Assembly: GCF_963678635.1 (NCBI RefSeq)
Contig: NC_087062.1
Coordinates: 96,713,705 to 96,773,704 of the forward strand
DNA: 60,000 nt
Reading direction: 5' to 3'
Source: Symsagittifera roscoffensis
Lineage: Eukaryota; Xenacoelomorpha; Acoela; Convolutidae
Positions 43,190 through 52,803 of the stretch are shown piece after piece. Within the stretch, counting starts at the first letter, position 1. The number at the start of each line of letters is the position of its first letter. The notes under the pieces are model-generated. The model saw only the letters and a list, made by a program, of their open reading frames with translations. It was not told where the DNA came from and ran no database searches. The position numbers and the translations under genes were made by a program.

Positions 43190-46100
43190 ATGGGAGATAC
43201 TAACGAACTCATGGAATTCCTCTCAGCGAGTCTAGGAGCGACTCTAGACGAGATCTATCAGCGGCTGATCGATTGTGACTTCACACGAGAAGACCCGGGG
43301 TTGGCGATGTTTGTGGTCGCACTCCTCAATGCACTGGGAAGAGAGGGTCGAGGGAATCGCCCTACGGAAGTAGTGTTGATGTTGGCCTTCGGTGAGTCCG
43401 GGACCGCCGAGAGAGGCCGAAACCGATTGATGAGATGGAGGCGCGGAGAAATGTCCGGCCACGACCTGGCTCGTGAGCCGGGACTAGGCGAGCAAAGGGA
43501 CCACCGGCTAGGTGAGATGCCCTTACCTGTCCAACCTGCGCAGCCATTAATCGGAGCGAAGAGACAGCGTGATGGGCCAGGCCCGTCACACTCGGTCGAC
43601 TCTCCAACAGCTGCTCCTCCCCTGAAGAGAGTGAGAGTGAGCGAGATAGAGATCCAGACGTCGGAAACGATTGAAACACTGGAGAAGAAGGAGAGGGACC
43701 AGAATGAGCTGTGTGCCAAACTTCAGGAGTACAGGACCATAGCTCGGGAGAGAGACGAATGGAAAAAGAAATTCGAAGATCTGCAGGTGGCCTACAAGGA
43801 GGATGAGATAAAGCACCTGAAGGAGCTGTATATGGCGAAGGTGAGCCAAGTGTCACCGGAAATCCTGGCGAGCATGAGGTCCTCGGAGGGATCTAACGAC
43901 ACACGCCCCAGGACAACCGCGCAGGAGCTGTGCGCATCGAGAGGACCTGAGGTTCTGGATTTGCATGCATCAAAGGGGCACGAGGCTCCTCAGCAGACAC
44001 GACCGTCTGCTTCGAGTCAGAGGTTCACGATACCAGACCCTTCTGACACCTATCTGGCTCCTCAATTTCAGGAATCATTTAACCAAGTGGCCAGAGCCGC
44101 GATGGATGAGATCAACAGAGGCACTGAACGGACACTGGCTAGGATCGTTCCTTCCCAGCGTCGTGATCATTCATCAGATGGCTCTGAGCGGGCAACCCGC
44201 ACGATAGCGTGCTCTGCGCCTGGTGGAGTCTTCAAGAAGTCTCGCGTGGTAGATATCAGGAAGAACCTGATGACACGTCATCAGTTCACGCAAGTGCCAG
44301 CCGAGCATCCTCGAGCCTGCTTGAACGACATGAGCTGGAACCCCGCCACGAGCGACCAAGTGATTCCCCCAGGGAGTCGCCATTTGATCATTGGAGACAG
44401 TCTGGTGAGAGATCTGAATGAGATCTCCGTCTATGGCCAGACTACCACTCTGTCCTTTGGAGGAGCCTCAGTGGCTCAAGTGATCAAAATGATGGAGTTC
44501 CAGGGCGAGGATCGTCTGGATACATTGATAATAATGCTGGGGACTAATGACGTCTCGAGAGCCCCCGTAACCCCAGAGAACAAGTGGGAACCTCTGTTGG
44601 TGTGTCTGTTGAATGAATTGAAGGAAAAGTATAGACCCAGGCTCGTGATCCTGTGTACGATACCGCCAAATCCTTTGGTGGGTACTACAGCTGCGGATTT
44701 TATGAATGGCAACGTAACGCGGTGGAATGAAATGACCCGCAATCTGGTGAGGAACAATCCTGGCGAGTTGCGACTCCTGGATCTTGAAAACATGCTACGT
44801 ATGACTGATCACATCGAGCTCACCAGAGATGGAGTGCACTTCAATAGCCAACGAGGGAGACATTGGATCAACGATGTGTTTCAAACGCAGTTGAGAGAAG
44901 TGGAGCAAGAATTAAGAGCGACCGGTTCTTTGGCTCGGACCAATTCGACCGGAGGGAGTAGAGTAAGGGCAACCGTGCCCGAATCCCTCGCCAACCGCCT
45001 AGGGCCCTTGGCAACGGAGACGGTTGGAGCCGTAACCGTCGCTCCGAGCTCAAATGTGAGAGACAGGCTGGGGACTGCCCCTCCTCCCAGGCCGCAATCG
45101 ATTGGAAGCCGACTCGGCAGATCGGTGGAACAGAGTAATAGAAACAACTCCCAGACCGCGTCTAGGAGGAATGATTCGCCTGCCACGACGAATCCTGCTT
45201 CGACGGCAGGATCGTCGACAAGCACCGTGCCAGCGGAGGGAATTGAATCCGGCAGCAGGTTGCTTTGGAATAGTTCAGATCCTAGCCATTGGGGTCAGTA
45301 TAAGACGGACATGTCGGCGAAGTTGAACATGAATACCCTGACGTGTCGGGAAGATGTGATGAGAATGACTGGCGGTGAAAGTCCCACAGTGTCGCGACTT
45401 TATCGGATACCGGGCGTGGATTGGCTGCTAGCAGAGCAGGAGAAATTCAGCTCCTCGACCTCACTCCGACATGCGGACTTGGATGGATTGCCTCATGACA
45501 ACACCTTTGGACCTCTAAACACCCGGTCGCTCACCGACGTTCGAGATAGGGCACGGGAAAGGACACCACCAGTGCGCAAAGGCAAGTTTCAGACGGAGAA
45601 CAAACCCAGCAACAAGCATCACAAGATGTTTAGACAATTCTCTAAGCCACCCGGTCAGACGCCGGGCGAGTATTCCAGGGATTATCCCCGAACCACAACA
45701 GTGTTTGGAGACGACAAGAGATATGGGAATCTGAAGGCCCCAGTAGGTGATGGCCTTTTTGCAGCGTATGATCCCTTGGACATGAAGGCTGCCAAGTATC
45801 TGGTTGTGGCCGGCTCCGATTATCTCTATACACCCCGTTCTCTATTCTGGCCTGATGTGATTTTCTTAACGGCGCCTAAGCTGGACTGGGGACAGGCGAT
45901 AGGCATGATGATAAGTGTACGGAGAGTGGTCAGCATGGAGCCGCAGGTGATAGTGGTTGCAGGCGCGAATGATCATCTACAAAGCAGAGGCCTATTGTCA
46001 CGTCTGACGGATGGATCGATCCCGAGTAACGAAGTTATAGGGGAAGCGATCATGACACTGCTCTCGGCGATGGCCGAGGTAGAGGCAGCAGCAAGACAAC

Positions 46101-49100
46101 GGTTCACCATGAATGTGGTGAAGGTGATCTTTGTATTGTCACCAGGCTACGCTGCGTTGCCTGAACCCCTTCAATTTGTGTACACGATGGTCACGACGAT
46201 AGCGGAGGGGATATATAACGTGATAATTCCTGCCCCAAACAGAGTGGTGGACCCGGACAATTATTATCCGCACCGATCTGAGCTCCCCGCTGTTTGGTCT
46301 GACATCTCGAATGCCATACAGGGACTCAGAGATTGCAGCACAACTCGGCTGGTGCTAGACGAAGTTCTGGGGTTGGAGCTGTCCAACTTCGCGAGATTAT
46401 TGAAGCTAAGACCAGGGGTAGGTGACGATCATCTGTTAGTACAACAGGTGGCTGATGATCTCTGGTTCAGACAGATGGATCATAAAGAGAACGAGCAGGG
46501 AAGGATGATCAGGAAGAACATGACGTCAGCAGAAGAGGACCTCATGGCAATGGCTTTGCGTACGAAGCCACACAACAACATATGGTTGTATCTGTCACCG
46601 AGGCTGTGCACCTTGGGTGAAGACGCGTTTGAGCATGCGCCGGCGATAATTAAAGAGATACACGCGTATTTGAAGAGTCTACTTGATGCCCGGGAGTTGG
46701 CTGGAGGCAAGATGTTGAAGCTGATGCAAGACGTGAATACGATGTCGCTGGACAAGTTCCAAGCGGACGTGCTGGCCACGAAAGCACAGTACGAACGATC
46801 GGATGCTATCTTGGGCGGAATGGGAGTGGGATGGACGCCATCTTTCCTATCGACGTGCTACCCGAGGGCATCTAGGAACCTGATCGCAAGTTTTGTCAAA
46901 GACATCAGGAAGTTGTCGATTGGCCTGGTGTTAGCCTTATACGTGACATTTGGTCATGAAAACTTTGTGAAAGGACCGGCAAACCTCTTTACCCAAGCGT
47001 TGGCCGATTTGAGGTTGGATGGACTCTTGACCCTGATTGCCATGACCTATGGTCGGCTGGGAGACTTGCTTGTGCTATTGCGTTACCCTGAACAACTGCA
47101 GGGACCCAGTCGTGAGTTCAATGCACAGTTGGAAACCGCCTCGCTCAGGAAGATGAAAGACTGGAGGACTCTCCTACTTCAATACCTCCTGCAACAGAAC
47201 AGAAGCGTAACAGGAGAGGACAAAGTGGCGACGAACGCAAGCGAATGCAAACAGTATTGTGGCATGCCCTTATTAACAGACTTAGCTGTCATGATGCGGA
47301 TTGATCCGTTGGCTCTGGTCCACGGACTAAGGGAATTCGTCACAGTGGTTTATGGACCGGTGATGTCCTTTGCGTTCCCGGATGTACAAGTTAAAGCGTA
47401 CAGGAATTCAGTGTTGTACGTCAACCTGGTCTCAGTAGTGGATTGTTCAGTGCTGAATTGGGTAGAGCAGAGTGAACTGAGAAAGCTGGCTAGCGATGAT
47501 AGGCTGTTCGGAAGAATAGCAGAGCCAGGTTGGGTGTTGATGGATTTCAACAACCACTTCAAATGCCGAATGGGTCGTGAGGATCTGTCCCACATCCAGT
47601 TCAACCCAAAACTCTGGAATCTGAGACCAGTGGTGAAAGATACAGGAGAGGCTGTGGGAGTACCTCAATTGCCGGGAGCCTATGCCCATGCAAAAGAAAA
47701 TCAACAGACATGGCTTCCTGGGTCCAGGCCGCTGCCGGACCAATGCCATCGATATCCACCGATAAGGAGGATGTTGTTGGGAGTCACATCTCCCATCATT
47801 GCCCCTCGTATCGGAGCGGCTCGTGACGCGGAGAAGAGAATGCAGAAGTGGAGTGGAGGGATGGAGCCGCGCTTCATCAGCTGGAACGTCGCTGCCGCGC
47901 ACACGTTCGACTTCTCATTTCCTGATGCCTGGAGCAGGAAGAAGATCAAAGCACTACCCTCCAGGAGACCAGAGGTCTCGGCTGAAACGTGGAATGAAGT
48001 GTATTCTTCCGCGGACGACTTATCAAGACTGAAGTGGTCAGGAGAAGCGAAGGTGGTGATGCTGGAGGTGGCAAGTGAGAGCAGAGGTGGCTCATATGTA
48101 ACGATAGAGGACCTGGCCCCACATGGTGAGGAGTTAGTAGAGTTCCTGGTCGATGATGAGTTGTTTTATCATGCAGGAGACATGGCCGTACCGGCTCGGC
48201 CGGATTCGGGCGCAGACGCACGACAAGGACCCTCGGGACCTAGGCCGAAACCTGATGCGGACGACGATGAATTGATGGATCAGGACGATAACGATGAAGG
48301 GACCGGAAGCAAGACGGAGAAATCGGGAGAGACCGATCTAGGAGCGTTGGAAAGGGACTTGCTAGAGTACCGGTTCAGCGAAGATGACGATGGGGAAGTC
48401 GATGGGAGTCTATTGTTGATGGCACCATCGTCCTTCATGTCTCCTACAAAGGAGGCGTCAGCCGATCTATCTCCGATAGACCCAATAAGCCAGGCTAGAG
48501 AGTGCCGAAGCAGGGATCCACAGAAGCTGCTTTATGAATCGCCAAGGAGGAGGAAAATCGAAGAGTCTATGAAGATATCGTTCCTCAGCACATTACCAGA
48601 AGAAGAATGGGAAAGATATCAAATGGAGTTGGAAGGCAAGACAGGAGCAATCTGGAGTCGAGTAAACTTCATGGAGAAATCTTGGGACGTGATAAGGCGA
48701 TATGGGACGCAGTCCATAATGAAGGTGGGATTGAACCAACCCATCATGCGTGAGGTCCTGGAGAAAATAGTGAGCTCCATGGAGTCGGATGTGCTGACCG
48801 AGTCAGTAACAGAAGACAGTGCCGATGATCAGCATGTTGCAAAGAAATTACCTGTCAGACGAGCCAGGAAAGGGCTGAAGCGACTAAAAGGGAAGACAGG
48901 AAGTCGAGCCATGAACCCGAAAGTGGTGAAGTCAAGAGCCAACGCAGTGGTGACCTCTTTAGCGAGCGCAGGTCGCTCAGGCGAGAGCGGGCAGGGAGAT
49001 ACTACAACGCTGACAGGGGGAGAAAAAGAGAATCTGATACCCCCTATGCTCTTGGCAGGTCTGACCGTGACCGCCACAAGGTCGAAGAAGACGGCGCGAA

Positions 49101-52057
49101 CCCTGGCAGACACCAAGTTAGAAATGGAAGTAATCAGTCAATGTGGATCTGGAGGACTTGAAGATTACAGGCCCTCGCGAATCAACATGGCCAAGTTGAA
49201 ACTGGAAGGACAACTCGACGTGGTCGAGTACAGTCGAATAACTGTGCCGGAATCGGTCCACATGGGAGATCCGGCAGGGGGTTATGTGGAAATGTTGAAA
49301 GCGAGGAACTCCGCGAGAGGGCACCTGATGGCTTGGAACGAGAAGCCAGCCATGCAAGAATACTTGAAGGGGCTTACGGAGAACTCCAACTTCAATCGAA
49401 AAGAATATGGGACAGTAATGTCATCAGAAGCGAACGAAATTGGATTAGAAAAGTTGCTAGAGATTTCTTGGAGGGCGGCCCTCCAGAAATACTTTGATGA
49501 GACGATGAATGCACCTGCGACTGTAGCAGCATACCTGGCTCATCCTTGCGTGAGAACTGATCTGCAAGTACGACTGGCTTGGTGCTTGATGGGCATCAAA
49601 AGGGCGGAGTATGAAGCCAGCAACGACTCGAAATCACGAGAACAGGAGCTAGAATTGATGGAAGCTTTACGGACATTGATCTCAAAAGACGATTCAGCGA
49701 TAGCATGGGCTAAACGGAAGGATGCCCTTTGCTTTGTCAGGTTTGTGGTGGATCGCATCCCCACTCCTGTGTTGGGAGAATGTGTAAAGATCATTCGGCA
49801 AGAGGGAGTTGATTGCGAAAGGTACTTCCTTAGGGCTCTCCTAGAGCTATATCAGGACATGCCATTGACCGTGCCAAACAAGGAGTCGAATGATATGGAA
49901 AGCTATCGCAAGTTGGAAGAAGTGAGAAGATACTCCAACAAAGAATTGAAAGTGAGTCGAGACTTGATTGAAGCGGTCAGAGGACAAAAAGAGTTTGCAA
50001 CCCTAGGGAGACTGAAGTCGTTCCAATACGTGTCTGGCATACCAGGGATGGCGTATAATCCCTTCGTGAACGAAGAAGCCAGGGAAGCATACTTCGACTA
50101 CGAGCAAGTCACAGTGCTCAACTTCTGGGTTGAACGAATTAAGGAGATCGGAATGCTGATGGTGGAACAACCCAAGCTGGGAATTATTTTGGAGGAACGA
50201 GTAGTCGAACCCTCGATTCCCGAGCTAAAAGGGCAAGTGAGTTTTGATTGTGGTTCTTGGGACGGTCCCTTGAAAACCAGTCTAGTGGTGATGTGGGAAC
50301 TCATGAAGCCTTCCTGGTGTCCCCATCCTAACGCAGGCTTAATCTGGGACATGACCGCGGATGTCATATTGGAAAGGGATGATGATGCGAGTTTACATGA
50401 TCTGGCCATGATACATCACCTGCTAAGCATGAGATTGATGAAGAAGAAGAGCAACCCGTCCACGGAGCTGTCCGAGGAAGGTACGTCGAGTGATTGGTTG
50501 GAGCAAGGCACATGCTTGGCTCAACACAGTGGGATGGAAGGACATGTTTGTAACGTGGGACACTGCCTGATTACGCTGAGCGAGCAGCATCGACAACTGG
50601 CACGATTGTATGGAAGATTAAGCATGTCAGATAAGAGTGCCATGGAATTGGTCGCAGACTGCCATGGGGTGACGGACGTAAACCTGATCACAGCCTTGGG
50701 ATTTTGCAGCATGACGAGTTCGATAGAATCGCTCGAGCGCTTGGAGCGTGCCCATGAGCTAGTGGCGTCCCTCAGCGTGGAGATATTCCCTGGAGCATTA
50801 CAGACAGAGCAAAAGATTGGAGGCTGGCGAGAAGCCCTAGAGAATGAAATGAATCTGAGGGATAGTGAAGCCTATCACAGACCTACTGGTTCAAAATATA
50901 TGGTGGGTTCAAGCTCTGCGCCATACTGCAATAGCAAGTATCCTACGCACATGGTGGTGATGGATGCGAGGACGCAACAGGTGTTGGTTGACCAGCTTTT
51001 CTCTGTGCCAAAATGCGTGAGGTTGGCCAGAATGTCAGAGAGGTCATATGACTTGTTGGCAAAGATCTTTCGGGCAGTCCCGAAGAGATCCGAAGGCGAG
51101 TTGCAAGACGTTGTGGGTGAAGAGTTCATGATGCTGAACGAAGGCAACGTGAGTGAGTTCCAGAAGCAGAAAGCGAGTGGAGCGTTACCCACTGAATTCC
51201 CCACCATAGAAGAGAAAGACGATCTACATAGAATCCTGATGGAAGTGGAACCGTTGCTGGGAGCCTCAGGGTATCGGACCCGAAGGAACATAGTGAGAAC
51301 CCACGGGGAGTATCCTTGCCACTGCTTAGCGCAGACGTTGTGGTACCCCAAACGTGGGAACCTGATCCTAATTTGGGACGTGGAGGAGTTGTACTCCACG
51401 GGGTTGCCCGATCAGAATCAACCAGTGTCAATCGTGGTGGTTAGCGCCATGCTAGCAGTGAGATGGTTGGAGGCTTATGCGGACACAAATGAGCAGGAGA
51501 CGGCCGTGCCGACTCCTGAACAGCTGAGCAACGTGAAAATGAGTAGTGAATTGGATCTTTTCAGAACCACTTGCAAGGTTCTGAGAATACCTAAAGCCAT
51601 TGAAAGAATATGGTCAAGGCAAAGATTGATGCCTTGGTTCCGTGCAGTGATGACATCTTGGATGTATGAACGCGCGAAGCGTCACATGTCAAGGAACACG
51701 GAAGCCTATCAATCTTTCCAGCTAGACATAGGACCAGGAGCCTATAAGAGAGCTTTCCTGACGCATAGAAACGCGGTCACCACTGCGGTGAAGCGAGTAG
51801 CTGGAGCGCCTTGTGTTACTGAAGATGAAAAGAAAGAGGTCTTAAGAGCTGACCTAGAACGAAACGTGAGCCTGTGTCTTCACAACAGCTTTTGCAGGAA
51901 CCGGGAGCAGAAGGTGAATGTGGACTTACTACCTTGTTGCAAACCGAGGCTGTTGGAGCAGGAGGGTTGGGGCACGGCCCGCAACTCTCTGGACATGTTA
52001 GAGAAAGTTCTGGAAGACAGTGACGCTGAACATCAGGATGGAGAAATGATGGAATGA
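43190..52057 (+). CDS. Giant second ORF with SGNH hydrolase domain
   Basis: Uninterrupted 2955-residue frame. ATG at 43190 is chosen because the open frame upstream to 43124 has only a TTG. N-terminal ~90 residues are helical, then a coiled-coil-like segment (~165-235). An SGNH/GDSL hydrolase domain (~395-570) has all family blocks: GDSLVRDL (Ser404), SFGGAS (Gly424/425), LGTNDV (Asn453) and DGVHF (Asp547, His550). A second, degraded SGNH-like domain (~865-1050) has GSD instead of GDS (Ser876), GAND (Asn927) and YYPH (His1028). The remaining ~1,900 residues are unrecognised; they include an acidic stretch (PDADDDELMDQDDND), a basic KKLPVRRARKGLKRLKGK stretch that could be a nuclear signal, and a Cys-rich C-terminus. 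I see no signal peptide or membrane segment, so it is not an obvious envelope protein. It is in a different frame from ORF1. Confidence 0.85.
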   Translation: MGDTNELMEFLSASLGATLDEIYQRLIDCDFTREDPGLAMFVVALLNALGREGRGNRPTEVVLMLAFGESGTAERGRNRLMRWRRGEMSGHDLAREPGLGEQRDHRLGEMPLPVQPAQPLIGAKRQRDGPGPSHSVDSPTAAPPLKRVRVSEIEIQTSETIETLEKKERDQNELCAKLQEYRTIARERDEWKKKFEDLQVAYKEDEIKHLKELYMAKVSQVSPEILASMRSSEGSNDTRPRTTAQELCASRGPEVLDLHASKGHEAPQQTRPSASSQRFTIPDPSDTYLAPQFQESFNQVARAAMDEINRGTERTLARIVPSQRRDHSSDGSERATRTIACSAPGGVFKKSRVVDIRKNLMTRHQFTQVPAEHPRACLNDMSWNPATSDQVIPPGSRHLIIGDSLVRDLNEISVYGQTTTLSFGGASVAQVIKMMEFQGEDRLDTLIIMLGTNDVSRAPVTPENKWEPLLVCLLNELKEKYRPRLVILCTIPPNPLVGTTAADFMNGNVTRWNEMTRNLVRNNPGELRLLDLENMLRMTDHIELTRDGVHFNSQRGRHWINDVFQTQLREVEQELRATGSLARTNSTGGSRVRATVPESLANRLGPLATETVGAVTVAPSSNVRDRLGTAPPPRPQSIGSRLGRSVEQSNRNNSQTASRRNDSPATTNPASTAGSSTSTVPAEGIESGSRLLWNSSDPSHWGQYKTDMSAKLNMNTLTCREDVMRMTGGESPTVSRLYRIPGVDWLLAEQEKFSSSTSLRHADLDGLPHDNTFGPLNTRSLTDVRDRARERTPPVRKGKFQTENKPSNKHHKMFRQFSKPPGQTPGEYSRDYPRTTTVFGDDKRYGNLKAPVGDGLFAAYDPLDMKAAKYLVVAGSDYLYTPRSLFWPDVIFLTAPKLDWGQAIGMMISVRRVVSMEPQVIVVAGANDHLQSRGLLSRLTDGSIPSNEVIGEAIMTLLSAMAEVEAAARQRFTMNVVKVIFVLSPGYAALPEPLQFVYTMVTTIAEGIYNVIIPAPNRVVDPDNYYPHRSELPAVWSDISNAIQGLRDCSTTRLVLDEVLGLELSNFARLLKLRPGVGDDHLLVQQVADDLWFRQMDHKENEQGRMIRKNMTSAEEDLMAMALRTKPHNNIWLYLSPRLCTLGEDAFEHAPAIIKEIHAYLKSLLDARELAGGKMLKLMQDVNTMSLDKFQADVLATKAQYERSDAILGGMGVGWTPSFLSTCYPRASRNLIASFVKDIRKLSIGLVLALYVTFGHENFVKGPANLFTQALADLRLDGLLTLIAMTYGRLGDLLVLLRYPEQLQGPSREFNAQLETASLRKMKDWRTLLLQYLLQQNRSVTGEDKVATNASECKQYCGMPLLTDLAVMMRIDPLALVHGLREFVTVVYGPVMSFAFPDVQVKAYRNSVLYVNLVSVVDCSVLNWVEQSELRKLASDDRLFGRIAEPGWVLMDFNNHFKCRMGREDLSHIQFNPKLWNLRPVVKDTGEAVGVPQLPGAYAHAKENQQTWLPGSRPLPDQCHRYPPIRRMLLGVTSPIIAPRIGAARDAEKRMQKWSGGMEPRFISWNVAAAHTFDFSFPDAWSRKKIKALPSRRPEVSAETWNEVYSSADDLSRLKWSGEAKVVMLEVASESRGGSYVTIEDLAPHGEELVEFLVDDELFYHAGDMAVPARPDSGADARQGPSGPRPKPDADDDELMDQDDNDEGTGSKTEKSGETDLGALERDLLEYRFSEDDDGEVDGSLLLMAPSSFMSPTKEASADLSPIDPISQARECRSRDPQKLLYESPRRRKIEESMKISFLSTLPEEEWERYQMELEGKTGAIWSRVNFMEKSWDVIRRYGTQSIMKVGLNQPIMREVLEKIVSSMESDVLTESVTEDSADDQHVAKKLPVRRARKGLKRLKGKTGSRAMNPKVVKSRANAVVTSLASAGRSGESGQGDTTTLTGGEKENLIPPMLLAGLTVTATRSKKTARTLADTKLEMEVISQCGSGGLEDYRPSRINMAKLKLEGQLDVVEYSRITVPESVHMGDPAGGYVEMLKARNSARGHLMAWNEKPAMQEYLKGLTENSNFNRKEYGTVMSSEANEIGLEKLLEISWRAALQKYFDETMNAPATVAAYLAHPCVRTDLQVRLAWCLMGIKRAEYEASNDSKSREQELELMEALRTLISKDDSAIAWAKRKDALCFVRFVVDRIPTPVLGECVKIIRQEGVDCERYFLRALLELYQDMPLTVPNKESNDMESYRKLEEVRRYSNKELKVSRDLIEAVRGQKEFATLGRLKSFQYVSGIPGMAYNPFVNEEAREAYFDYEQVTVLNFWVERIKEIGMLMVEQPKLGIILEERVVEPSIPELKGQVSFDCGSWDGPLKTSLVVMWELMKPSWCPHPNAGLIWDMTADVILERDDDASLHDLAMIHHLLSMRLMKKKSNPSTELSEEGTSSDWLEQGTCLAQHSGMEGHVCNVGHCLITLSEQHRQLARLYGRLSMSDKSAMELVADCHGVTDVNLITALGFCSMTSSIESLERLERAHELVASLSVEIFPGALQTEQKIGGWREALENEMNLRDSEAYHRPTGSKYMVGSSSAPYCNSKYPTHMVVMDARTQQVLVDQLFSVPKCVRLARMSERSYDLLAKIFRAVPKRSEGELQDVVGEEFMMLNEGNVSEFQKQKASGALPTEFPTIEEKDDLHRILMEVEPLLGASGYRTRRNIVRTHGEYPCHCLAQTLWYPKRGNLILIWDVEELYSTGLPDQNQPVSIVVVSAMLAVRWLEAYADTNEQETAVPTPEQLSNVKMSSELDLFRTTCKVLRIPKAIERIWSRQRLMPWFRAVMTSWMYERAKRHMSRNTEAYQSFQLDIGPGAYKRAFLTHRNAVTTAVKRVAGAPCVTEDEKKEVLRADLERNVSLCLHNSFCRNREQKVNVDLLPCCKPRLLEQEGWGTARNSLDMLEKVLEDSDAEHQDGEMME
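44372..44900 (+). other. SGNH/GDSL hydrolase domain of ORF2
   Basis: All four conserved blocks of the SGNH family are intact and correctly ordered, with the Ser-Asp-His catalytic residues and the Gly/Asn oxyanion residues. The family includes esterases and lipases, and related domains are known in ORF1 of some CR1/L2-type non-LTR elements. The substrate cannot be told from sequence. Confidence 0.85.
45780..46340 (+). other. Second, degenerate SGNH-like domain of ORF2
   Basis: LVVAGSDYLYTP, VIVVAGANDHL, VKVIFVLSP and NYYPHRSELP follow the spacing of SGNH blocks I, III, IV and V. The block I order is GSD, not GDS, and block II is not apparent. It probably arose by duplication of the first domain and lost catalysis. 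Confidence 0.55.
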
Positions 52058-52803
52058 AGATGACGGAGGAAGAGAAGAGAAGGAGAAAAAACTTGATTGT
52101 CTTTGTGTGTAAAAACTTGAACAAATCAACCAAGTTTTGATTATTGAACTTGTGAAACTTTTTGTTTTGATTTAGTTTGGTCAGACCAAACTTTGAAAAT
52201 TGTTGCAATTGTTAAAATTGTTGAAATTGTTGATTTTAGTTACTACTATCTATGTATGTATATAAGGAGCATAGGTGAGTATATTTACCTATTTATTCCC
52301 GACTGAAGTTTTTAACCTGTGTAAGACACAAATTCACTGTGTGGCGACATGGTAAGTTTGAGTAAACTCGCTCGAGAAGGGTGGGTAACTCAATAACTTT
52401 CCTAGCCACAGAGTTTCTTAGTTTTAATATTGAAAGGACCGCATAAATGACTAATTATACTTGGTGAGTGAAGTTAAGTTAATTTTAACGGGTGCGTGGC
52501 CGTGCCACGTCCCACTTTTTAATCAGAAGCGAAAAGAAGTTTTATGGCGAGATGACGTAAGTAGTCAGAAAGGAAATTTTATCTAGGACACTCCTCATGG
52601 TGCAACTTTTGTGAAAATGTTGAAAGGCAGTGAGATGTAGTACGATGCCATTTGTGAACACGTAGTGAGTTGAGGTGGAGTAGATAAATTTCATTTTCTT
52701 ATGCGATTTGTAAGATTGGTTACAGAAAACTGGATACCTACTTGACGATAACCCGGTGTTGTGCGATCAATAGGGACATTGATGGAGACTTGTCCGGGGA
52801 GTA
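52058..52803 (+). other. 3' noncoding region of the giant element
   Basis: No gene. It begins with a 27-nt all-purine run (52065-52091). A perfect AGTTTGGT-CAG-ACCAAACT hairpin lies at 52174-52192. AAAACTTG/CAAGTTTT can pair near 52087-52138. The end is the PPT region. Confidence 0.7.
52763..52803 (+). promoter_or_regulatory. Candidate 3' polypurine tract region
   Basis: CCGGGGAGTA ends directly at the TG of the 3' LTR, where plus-strand priming normally occurs. The 40 nt around it are duplicated inside ORF1 at 42111-42152. The purine run is short and not pure, so the call is moderate. Confidence 0.5.

Noticed and set aside
52065-52091. 27-nt purine run as the main polypurine tract
   Set aside because: More than 700 nt from the 3' LTR, whereas a PPT should abut it. 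The CCGGGGAGTA sequence is better placed.
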